Source: Actinocatenispora sp963815125 (GTDB taxonomy: Bacteria > Actinomycetota > Actinomycetes > Mycobacteriales > Micromonosporaceae). From it: DNA of 64,000 bases. The stretch covers positions 1-64,000 of the forward strand of contig CAWFFM010000001.1 of the NCBI GenBank assembly GCA_963815125.1, in the 5' to 3' direction. Position 1 is the first letter of the stretch, and each line of letters starts with the position of its first letter. The position numbers and the translations under genes were made by a program. This document shows, one piece after another, positions 9,313 to 15,780 of this stretch. Under the pieces are notes generated by a model that worked only from the letters and a program-made list of their open reading frames with translations, had not been told where the DNA came from and did not search any database.

Positions 9313-9759
9313 GGAAGCTTTCCCCTGGTCATTCGGAAACAGCGTGAAGTCGCGCGGTCTGCCCGATGGAATTGGGAGCGTACGGCGCATGACCGGTTTG
9401 AACAAGACGGGAATCGTGAATGGCATCGTAACGCGTGCCGCTCGTGGCACGGTCCAGTATTTGTCATGTTACGCAAATACGGGAAACGTGCAGCGCACGG
9501 TGTTGCGGCGGTACCCGGTCGGTGCCCGGGCCGATGTCCGGGTGAGCGGGCAGGCGGCACGACATTCTCGTCGGTCGGATCATCCCGGCCCCCGTGCGGG
9601 CGACTCCATGCAACAGATCATACGGTTTGTCCGCAACGTGTCCGCGTGGTCGACGGATGGTCGTCGGTGCCGGTCCGGTCGCCGTAGCGTTGGTCGGTGC
9701 GGAGGAGGGGTGGGGTCGGACAAGATCACCTGGTCCGGGGTGTCGGTACGCTGACAACC
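9313..9759. other. Intergenic region, no gene recognised
   Basis: About 450 bases between the truncated minus-strand gene and the DinB-like gene. Open frames exist on both strands but have no start context, no recognisable motif and no consistent codon bias. It presumably holds the divergent promoters. AT content is locally raised around 9460-9490. Confidence 0.4.
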
Positions 9760-10275
9760 ATGGAGCAGTGGGGGTCGAGCCTGTACGGCGATCCGTGTCG
9801 GGACTGCGGCTACGACTGGTCGCTGTCCCCGGGTGCGGCGATCTCACTGGTGGAGACGCTCCCCGAGCAGTTCGCCGCGTTGCTGGTGGACCGTCGGGGC
9901 GATGAGCGCCACCCGGAACTCGACTGGACGCCCACCGGGTACGTCAGCCACGTGACCGACAATCTGCGTATCTGGGCCGAGAGGTTGGCCGGCGCCCGCC
10001 TCGCCGGTGCGGTGCAGGTACCGGGCTACGACCAGGACCTGCTGGCCCGTGCCCGGAACTACGAGCGGATCGCACCGTCGGCCGCCCTGTGGTCGCTACG
10101 GGACGCCGTTGCCGCCTGGTTGGAGTCGGTGTCCGGTGCGATCGACGGTGGGGTGGTCCTGCAGCACGCCACACGTGGCCCGCAGACCGCCGAGGACGTC
10201 GCGCGCAACAATGCGCACGACGGAGCGCATCACGTCTGGGACGTACGACGCATCCTGGCGCACGTCGACGGGTGA
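9760..10275 (+). CDS. DinB-superfamily protein
   Basis: 171 residues. The fold is a four-helix bundle of the DinB/YfiT type, which binds a metal through three histidines. The pattern includes SLVETLPEQFAALL, LDWTPTGYVSHVTDNLRIWA (first His after the GY segment), and the C-terminal NNAHDGAHHVWDVRRIL with the last histidines. In Actinobacteria such proteins are thiol-dependent transferases (mycothiol S-transferases) or close relatives; a specific reaction cannot be assigned. An N-terminal Cys pair (CRDCGYDW) precedes the bundle. ATG at 9760 is preferred over the earlier in-frame start at 9697 because coding character begins there. Confidence 0.7.
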   Translation: MEQWGSSLYGDPCRDCGYDWSLSPGAAISLVETLPEQFAALLVDRRGDERHPELDWTPTGYVSHVTDNLRIWAERLAGARLAGAVQVPGYDQDLLARARNYERIAPSAALWSLRDAVAAWLESVSGAIDGGVVLQHATRGPQTAEDVARNNAHDGAHHVWDVRRILAHVDG

Positions 10276-10694
10276 CGATGCCCTCGGTCCGATCGGTCCG
10301 ATCGGTCCGCAGGTGCGGTGGACGGTCCGCCTGCGGCGGGCATGAGGGTGGCGCGGCGTTTGTCACGTTCTGTCGGAGCGTGCAGGTACGTGTGCGCAGG
10401 CATGGCGGGCCGGTGGTACGGGTAGGTCGGGAGCGGCGCGGGCCGGCAGGTCGACGAGTGACGAACCTGCACTGGATCGCAGGCGGGCGGAACTCGTAGG
10501 CTGGACCTCCGGGCCACGTTGTGGTTGACGTTCTGAAGCGCGTCGACTGCGGGTGGCTACCGGCGGTCTGCGGGTGCAGCGGGTTCGCGCCGACGCGATA
10601 TGTACCACTGTCGGCGTGGTGTCGCCGTCCGGACGACCGCACGCAGTGTTGTCTATGATGGCGTTGATGGCGCTTGGCCATAAGGAGAGTGATC
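10276..10694. other. Intergenic region with short GATCGGTCC repeats
   Basis: About 420 bases without a supported gene. Three head-to-tail copies of a 9-bp unit related to GATCGGTCC lie at 10285-10309, just after the DinB-like stop. The unit is nearly self-complementary. No terminator with a T-run and no RNA gene were recognised. The end of the region supplies the ribosome site AAGGAGAG for the DUF3073 gene. Confidence 0.4.
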
Positions 10695-10910
10695 ATGGGG
10701 CGCCGAGGTAAAGAGCGGGCGAAGCAGGCAAAGGCGGCACGGGAAATCAAGTACCACTCCCTGGCCACCGACTTCAATGAGTTGCAGCGCGAGTTGGGCG
10801 GCGGTTCGTCTCAGCACGAGGCGGAGGCCGACTACGACGAGTCCGAGTCGGATGAGGACTCCGCGTCGTCGCGGAGTGACTCGGGGCATTCGCGTCGCGT
10901 CTCGTCCTGA
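10695..10910 (+). CDS. DUF3073 family protein
   Basis: 71 residues. It has the hallmark basic N-terminus of this actinobacterial family, MGRRGKERAKQAKAAREIKY, followed by TDFNELQRELGG and an acidic, serine-rich tail (ESESDEDSASS). Family members are short and near-universal in Actinobacteria, and their function is unknown. ATG 10695 is chosen over 10674 because a good AAGGAGAG site lies 7-8 bases upstream and family members start MGRG. It is not obviously in an operon with the GNAT downstream (45-bp gap). Confidence 0.85.
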   Translation: MGRRGKERAKQAKAAREIKYHSLATDFNELQRELGGGSSQHEAEADYDESESDEDSASSRSDSGHSRRVSS

Positions 10911-10955
10911 GCGGTGCGTCTGGCGGTAGAGCGTGTGCCGTGTCAATCACAGTTG

Positions 10956-11474
10956 ATGGGAATCATGGACATTGCCGTTCGGCACGCCGAGGAGTCGGAC
11001 CTCGATGCGTTGGCCGCGTACGAGGTGACCATCGCCGAGATCTCCTTCGGCGACGACGCGGTCGCTGATCCGGCGGTACACCGCAAGAAGTTGGCCAAGG
11101 CCCTCGATCGGGACCGCGCGGGAATGCTGGTGGCAACGGCGGGACGTAATGGTGCTGCCGGCGACGGCGGGACGTACGGCGGTACGTCCGGTGACGCGGT
11201 CGTCGGCTGGCTCTGGCTGGCGGTGAACACCAATTTCCTGACCGGCCAACGGTATGCGAACTTCCGCTCGTTGGCGGTGTCCGAGGGGCCCGGTAGCGAC
11301 CGGGTCGGTGAGGTCCTGCTGGAGCGGGCGCTGGAATACGCCAGGTCAGAGCAGCTGACCGAGATCGTGGGCAAGGTGCACGTCGGTAACGACGCCATGC
11401 GCGTGCTCTACCGGAAATACGGTTTTGCACCGACCGCCCTGACGATGAAAAGGCGTCTGGACACCGATTCCTGA
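10956..11474 (+). CDS. GNAT-family N-acetyltransferase
   Basis: About 172 residues. The acetyl-CoA fold is seen as an N-terminal VRHAEESDLDALAAYE strand-helix, a central VVGWLWLAV strand, FRSLAVSEGPGSDRVGEVLL (the pyrophosphate-binding loop region, with a slightly unusual PGSDRVG in place of RGxGxG/A), and the C-terminal VHVGNDAMRVLYRKYGFAP. An insertion rich in Gly/Thr (residues about 55-75) is low complexity. Start is ATG 10956 or 10965; neither has a strong ribosome site. It precedes the SpeD operon by 120 bp on the same strand and could modify a polyamine product, but that is only a neighbourhood argument. Confidence 0.75.
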   Translation: MGIMDIAVRHAEESDLDALAAYEVTIAEISFGDDAVADPAVHRKKLAKALDRDRAGMLVATAGRNGAAGDGGTYGGTSGDAVVGWLWLAVNTNFLTGQRYANFRSLAVSEGPGSDRVGEVLLERALEYARSEQLTEIVGKVHVGNDAMRVLYRKYGFAPTALTMKRRLDTDS

Positions 11475-11593
11475 ACGTCCGGAAAATGGTTGAGAAATAC
11501 CTTCCGGTGAAAGCATCAATGGTCTGGCAGGCGAGCTGCGGAGCTGTGCGGCGGGCTCCGGTATGATTGGCAGGTTCATAATTTTCTCGGTGA

Positions 11594-11962
11594 GTGGTAG
11601 CTGACGTGGATTCCCCTTTTATCGGCGAGATGTGCTCCTACGCGATGGATGTCTGGTTGTCCGGCACGGACATCCTGACCGACGAGCAGGCACTGCTCGG
11701 CCATCTCCGCGCCGCCGCCCGTGCCGGTGGCGCGCAGGTACTCGGGGAAACCTCGACGGTCTTTCCGAACGGCGCGGTCACCGCCGTGCTGCTGCTCTCC
11801 CAGTCGCATCTCAGCGTGCACACCTGGCCGGAGTACGGCATGGCCAACTTCGACCTGCTCACCTGCGGCCGGCTCAACGGCGAGCAGATGCTCGACGAGC
11901 TGAAGTCCGCCCTGTCGCCGGACCGCGCCAACGTGGTGCGGGTCATCCGCGACGTGCAGTAG
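11594..11962 (+). CDS. speD: S-adenosylmethionine decarboxylase proenzyme (SpeD, class 1b)
   Basis: It makes decarboxylated AdoMet, the aminopropyl donor for polyamine synthesis, using a pyruvoyl group formed by self-cleavage. 122 residues, the normal size for the short prokaryotic form. The processing motif is SQSHLSVHTWPE (residues 69-80). Ser71 would become the pyruvoyl, and His76 and Cys91 (in FDLLTCG) keep the spacing of the catalytic Ser/His/Cys set. The residue before the cleavage serine is Gln70, where well-studied enzymes have Glu. GTG 11594 or GTG 11606 may be the start; neither has a strong ribosome site. First gene of a four-gene operon. Its TAG stop is in frame with the next gene. 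Confidence 0.88.
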   Translation: MVADVDSPFIGEMCSYAMDVWLSGTDILTDEQALLGHLRAAARAGGAQVLGETSTVFPNGAVTAVLLLSQSHLSVHTWPEYGMANFDLLTCGRLNGEQMLDELKSALSPDRANVVRVIRDVQ

Positions 11963-11974
11963 GGGAGGACCACC

Positions 11975-13189
11975 ATCAACGGATCCGACGGCGAACTGCT
12001 CACCCTCGCCTCGACGGTCGCCGACGCGGTCGGCCTGCAGGAGGGTGAGGCCGGGGTGGTCAGCGTGCTACGTGCGTTGCGCGACCTCGCCGTACTGTCC
12101 ACCAAGGCGGTCAGCCGGCAGACCGGGCTCCCGGTGCCGGTGGTCGCGGCGGTCAACAACGAGCTGCGCGCGCTGGGTGTGGTGACCAGCGACAAGCCCA
12201 GTCGACTGACACCGCGGGGCCGTACGCTGCTCGACGAGTACGGTCCCGACCTGAAGCAGAATGCCGTCTGCCCGGACTGCGACGGCCATGGTGTGGTCAT
12301 CCCCGGCAAGCTGACCCCGGTGGTACGCCGGCTCGCCGACTACCTGGACCGCGCCCCCGACGTCGACCTCAGCCTGGACCAGTCGTTCGCCACCGCGGAG
12401 ACCAAGGTCCGCCGGGTGCTGCTGATGATGCGGTACGCGCTGCTGCCGACCCGGTCGCTGCTGGTGGTCGGCGACGACGACCTGATGTCACTGACCATCG
12501 CCGCGACCGGTGCCGCGCTGGGACACCGGCTGGTCGCGCGACTCGGTGTGGTCGACGTCTCGGCCAGCCTGCTCGACTTCATCGCCGACGGCCTGGTCGC
12601 CGAGGACACCCGCGCCGAACTGGTCGAACACGACCTGCGTCAGCCGTTGCCGGCCTCCCTGCGCGCCGGCTTCGACGTTGCCATGACCGATCCGCCGTAC
12701 ACCCCGGAGGGCGCCCGGCTGTTCCTGTCCCGCGCCGTGGAGGGCCTGCGTCCGGGTCCGGGCCGGGGCATCGCGTTCTCGTTCGGCCCGAAGGGTCCCG
12801 ACGACACCCTGCTGGTGCAGCGGGCGGTCACCGACCTGGGGTTGACCGTGCAGGCGATGCACCGCAACTTCAACGAATACCTGGGCGCGGGCGTCATCGG
12901 CGGGACCAGCCACCTGCAGTACCTGTCCACCACCGGTGCCACCGCCCCGGTCGTCGACGGAGCGCACGCCGGGCCGCTGTACACGGCCGAATGGCGTAAC
13001 GCCGACCGCGAGTACGAGTGCATGCAGTGCGCCACCCGCTACACCGTCGGCCGGACCGGGCAGTACCCGATGATCGGCGCGTTGAAGGAGTCCGGCTGCC
13101 CGAAGTGCGGCGGACAACGGTTCCGGCCGCTGCAACTGGTCCGTACCGCGAGCCCGGCCGGCACCGACGCACCGGCCGGTACGGACTGA
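11975..13189 (+). CDS. bpsA: Branched-chain polyamine synthase BpsA-like (N4-bis(aminopropyl)spermidine synthase family)
   Basis: BpsA transfers aminopropyl groups from decarboxylated AdoMet to a secondary amine, giving branched polyamines; known enzymes are mostly from thermophiles. Numbering from the first GTG at 12056: winged-helix N-terminus, CPDC (72-75), Rossmann motif VVGDDDLMSL with catalytic GDDD (139-142), DPPYTPEG (212-219), and a C-terminal Cys4 zinc ribbon (C322, C325, C348, C351). Coding character begins before 12056: codons from 11975 give a helix SDGELLTLASTVADAVG and are preceded by GGGAGG at good spacing, but the codon at 11975 is ATC. So either a rare ATC start is used or the conventional GTG 12056. 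SpeD immediately upstream supports aminopropyl transfer; the acceptor is unknown. Confidence 0.8.
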   Translation: MNGSDGELLTLASTVADAVGLQEGEAGVVSVLRALRDLAVLSTKAVSRQTGLPVPVVAAVNNELRALGVVTSDKPSRLTPRGRTLLDEYGPDLKQNAVCPDCDGHGVVIPGKLTPVVRRLADYLDRAPDVDLSLDQSFATAETKVRRVLLMMRYALLPTRSLLVVGDDDLMSLTIAATGAALGHRLVARLGVVDVSASLLDFIADGLVAEDTRAELVEHDLRQPLPASLRAGFDVAMTDPPYTPEGARLFLSRAVEGLRPGPGRGIAFSFGPKGPDDTLLVQRAVTDLGLTVQAMHRNFNEYLGAGVIGGTSHLQYLSTTGATAPVVDGAHAGPLYTAEWRNADREYECMQCATRYTVGRTGQYPMIGALKESGCPKCGGQRFRPLQLVRTASPAGTDAPAGTD

Positions 13190-13194
13190 CCACC

Positions 13195-14259
13195 ATGGGC
13201 ACCGTCAAGTGCGTGGTGTGGGACCTGGACGACACGGTCTGGCCCGGCGTCGCGATCGAGTCGGCCACCGGCGCACTGCCCACCCCGCACCCGGAGGCGT
13301 TGCGGGCGATGACCGTACTGGCCGAGCGGGGCATCGCGAGCAGCGTGGCCAGCCGCACCGATCCGAGCCTGGCGGACGCGGTACGCGAGCATCCCGATCT
13401 GTCCGACCGGATCCTCGCGCCGCAGCTGGGCTGGGGCGACAAGAGCGAGGCGATCGCGAGGATCGCCGACGAACTGGGCATCGCCACCAGTTCGATGGCG
13501 TTCGTGGACGACAGCGCGTACGAACGCGCAGAGGTCGCCGCGCTGCTGCCCGACGTACTGGTCCTGCGGCCGGACGAGCTCTACCAGCGGCTCGATACGC
13601 CGGAGTTCCGCCCCGCAGTGGTCACCGGGGAGGCCCGGCACCGGGTCGCCGGCTACCGGCAGGAGTCGGTACGCCGCGCCGCGGAGCGTGACTTCACCGG
13701 GCCGCGGGAGGAGTTCCTGCACTCCACCGGGCTGACCCTGACGATCGGCCCGGCCCGGCCCGGTGACGTCGAGCGGGTCGCGGAGCTGGCCGAACGGACC
13801 CACCGGTTCAACACCACCGGCGAACGCTGGTCGGCGGAACGCATCGGCGAACTGATCGCCGACGAGAACTGGCTCGTGCCGGTGGCCCGGCTGACCGACC
13901 GGTTCGGCGACTACGGGCTGATCAGTACGGCGCTGATCGAGCGGCATCCGGGTGGGCGTGCGGTGTGGCAGCCTCGGTTGCTGATGGTGTCCTGCCGGGC
14001 CGTGGGCCGGGACGTGCCGGTCGCGGTGCTGCGCTGGATCCTGCGCCGGGCCGGTGCGGACGGTGCGCGGCACCTGCTGGTCGACGTACGGCCGGTGGCC
14101 GCGAACCTGGAACTGCGGATGCTGCTGAGGCGGGTCGGTTTCGCCGCCGCAGCACCGGAATTCGGTGATCCGGCCGAGGGCACCGTACTGCTCGCCCGGT
14201 CGGTGGACGATGATCTGCCCGAGGTGCCGTGGCTGCGTGTGGTCGAGGAAGGGAACTGA
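13195..14259 (+). CDS. FkbH-like HAD-IIIC protein (glyceryl-ACP forming)
   Basis: 354 residues, the usual length of stand-alone FkbH proteins. These take 1,3-bisphosphoglycerate, dephosphorylate it and load a glyceryl unit on an acyl carrier protein. The HAD motif is VVWDLDDTVWPG (nucleophile Asp10, Asp12), with Lys in GWGDKSEAI and the last acidic pair in MAFVDDSAYERAEV (105-106). The C-terminal GNAT-like half has AERTHRFNTTGERWS and FGDYGLI, typical of FkbH. It starts five bases after the BpsA stop, and its own stop overlaps the ACP start (TGATG), so the two are translationally coupled. The carrier partner is therefore probably the next gene. Substrate identity is inferred from the family. 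Confidence 0.85.
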   Translation: MGTVKCVVWDLDDTVWPGVAIESATGALPTPHPEALRAMTVLAERGIASSVASRTDPSLADAVREHPDLSDRILAPQLGWGDKSEAIARIADELGIATSSMAFVDDSAYERAEVAALLPDVLVLRPDELYQRLDTPEFRPAVVTGEARHRVAGYRQESVRRAAERDFTGPREEFLHSTGLTLTIGPARPGDVERVAELAERTHRFNTTGERWSAERIGELIADENWLVPVARLTDRFGDYGLISTALIERHPGGRAVWQPRLLMVSCRAVGRDVPVAVLRWILRRAGADGARHLLVDVRPVAANLELRMLLRRVGFAAAAPEFGDPAEGTVLLARSVDDDLPEVPWLRVVEEGN

Positions 14260-14519
14260 TGGCGGACGAGGTGGCGGCCGGTATCCGGGTGCTGTTGGCC
14301 GAGGTGCTGGAGCTGGACGCGGTGAAGGTGGCCGAACTGCCCGGTGACACCGGCCTGTTCGGCGGCACGCTCGGGTTGACCTCGCTGACCGGAACCCGGT
14401 TACTGGCCCGGGTGTGCGCGGAGTACGGCGTCGACGTGGCCGCCGAGGACCTGACCCTGGATTCGATGGAGTCCATCGACACGCTCGCCGCCTTCGTCGC
14501 CGCCCACCGCTGCGCCTGA
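14259..14519 (+). CDS. Acyl carrier protein (putative glyceryl-ACP partner of FkbH)
   Basis: 86 residues, acidic, with the carrier-protein helix I (AAGIRVLLAEVLELD) and the phosphopantetheine site LGLTSLTGTRLL, where Ser42 would carry the arm. The usual Asp before the Ser is Thr here, as in several carriers dedicated to FkbH proteins. Helix IV ends IDTLAAFVAAHRC. ATG at 14259 overlaps the preceding stop. No ketosynthase or other modular enzyme is in the window, so the loaded unit must be used by an unlinked or unfamiliar partner, possibly the BpsA product. Confidence 0.85.
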   Translation: MADEVAAGIRVLLAEVLELDAVKVAELPGDTGLFGGTLGLTSLTGTRLLARVCAEYGVDVAAEDLTLDSMESIDTLAAFVAAHRCA

Positions 14520-14523
14520 CCGC

Positions 14524-14570
14524 GCCGGCCGGAGCCGGCACGGTCAGGGAAATGCGCCGGCCGAGCCGGC
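14524..14570. terminator. Tandem hairpins between convergent operons
   Basis: Two near-identical 32-bp-offset copies of a GCCGGC...GCCGGC hairpin (14524-14539 and 14556-14570), each followed by ACGGTC and a G run. They lie between the ACP stop and the convergent MOSC gene. GC-only stems without a clear T-run are usual for actinomycete terminators. The duplication itself is visible; the terminator role is inferred. Confidence 0.45.
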
Positions 14571-14599
14571 ACGGTCGGGGAACGGGCGCCGCCGAGCAG

Positions 14600-15427
14600 T
14601 CAGGACACGGTCACCGGGTCTCCGGCGCGGATCGTGCCGGTGCCGGTGGGGACGAGGCGGACGCCGAACCAGACGTGACCGTCCCAGCGCCGGTGCCGGG
14701 ACAGCGTACGGACCGGTTCGGGTCCCTGTTCCCGGGTGTCCGGGTCGATCATGGTCAGCACGCACCGGTCGCACGCCTCGGTGACCCGGAAGCCGACCTC
14801 GCCGATGGTCAGCCGCTTCCAGCCGTCCTCGACGAACGGTTCGTCCGCGCCGTCGACGACCACGTTCGGCCGGAACCGGGTCATCGGCAGCGGCGCGGTG
14901 TCCGGCTCGCCCAGCTCGGTGCGGGTCTCGGCGATCCATCGGCGCAACTGGTGCAGCGACGCGGTACTGGTCAGCAGCAGCGGGCCGGCGTCGGCCAGGT
15001 TCAGCGGATCGCCGGGCCGGCCGCCGTGCGCCGGGTCCACCGGTCGCCGGTGCGGGTCGTCCAGCCAGCCGAGGCGGACGGGCTCGTCGACGACCTCGCT
15101 CAGCCAGTGGTCCGCGGCCGGTCCCGCCGAGATGACGCTGTCCAGACGGGACAGCGTGGTCGGGACCGTCGCGGCGGTGCCGGGTGGCCGGGGCACCGCC
15201 AGGGTGCCGGCGGACGGCGCGGTCAGGGTGAGCCCGTCGCCGGTGTCCGGTGTGGCGGTGACCGTGAGCAGCCGGGAGTTCTCCCGGGCGGTGAGCCGCT
15301 GCCCGTCGGGGCGCAGTACGACCCAGCGCCGATCGTGCCGCAGCCCCCAGGGTTCGACGACCGCTTCGGCCAGGGTGCTGCCGCGGGTCGACTTCACCGG
15401 ATAGATATGGATACTCGCCAACCGCAT
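14600..15427 (-). CDS. MOSC-domain protein (YcbX/mARC-like N-terminal beta barrel)
   Basis: About 275 residues. The MOSC N-terminal domain is seen in LASIHIYPVKSTRGSTLAEA, WGLRHDRRWVVLRPDGQRLT and REN. The MOSC domain proper holds MTRFRPNVVVDG and the conserved ACDRCVLTMIDPDTREQGPEP, where the Cys binds the molybdenum cofactor in mARC/YcbX proteins. It ends WDGHVWFGVRL and GDPVTV. Such proteins reduce N-hydroxylated compounds with an electron partner. ATG 15427 is chosen over TTG 15430. It faces the FkbH-ACP operon and is probably independent of it. Confidence 0.85.
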   Translation of the reverse strand: MRLASIHIYPVKSTRGSTLAEAVVEPWGLRHDRRWVVLRPDGQRLTARENSRLLTVTATPDTGDGLTLTAPSAGTLAVPRPPGTAATVPTTLSRLDSVISAGPAADHWLSEVVDEPVRLGWLDDPHRRPVDPAHGGRPGDPLNLADAGPLLLTSTASLHQLRRWIAETRTELGEPDTAPLPMTRFRPNVVVDGADEPFVEDGWKRLTIGEVGFRVTEACDRCVLTMIDPDTREQGPEPVRTLSRHRRWDGHVWFGVRLVPTGTGTIRAGDPVTVS

Positions 15428-15780
15428 CAACCGAACCTAGCGGAGTGGATCACCCGCCGCTGCGTCGCGCACCACACCGTACGCCGACACGGTCAGGGGT
15501 GGCGCGGTCCCGGCAGCCCGCCGGCGTCGGCGGGCGGCGTCGGCCGGGTCACGGGAACCGGACAGTCGGCTCGGCACGGGGCTTGACGTGCGACGGGTCG
15601 CAGGCCATTCTCATCGGGAACGGCATTCCGAAACCTCATTGCATAAGTAGTGCCGGCCGATGCCGGACAATCCCCGCCGCACCAGCCTGGATCCCCCACT
15701 GACTCAGCCGGGCGGCACCCGACCCGCCGGCACCGCCGGCCGGGCATGCATCCCCGTCCCAGAGCGAAGGTGAGCCGGCA
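15428..15780. promoter_or_regulatory. Intergenic region with candidate promoter for the GH89 gene
   Basis: A TTGACG (15583-15588) and CATTCT (15606-15611) pair with a 17-bp gap could be a housekeeping promoter for the GH89 gene, with a long leader of about 160 bases. The leader is rich in CCGGC but I see no riboswitch core. The left part, 15431-15560, is GC-rich without a gene. The ribosome site for the GH89 gene is GAAGGTGAG at about 15765. Confidence 0.35.

Noticed and set aside
9464..9847. Minus-strand frame of 127 codons between 9464 and 9847
   Set aside because: No start signal and no motif; it overlaps the start of the DinB-like gene on the opposite strand.
13039..14541. 500-codon minus-strand frame opposite the fkbH and ACP genes
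   Set aside because: A high-GC shadow; the plus strand carries well-recognised motifs with tight operon spacing.
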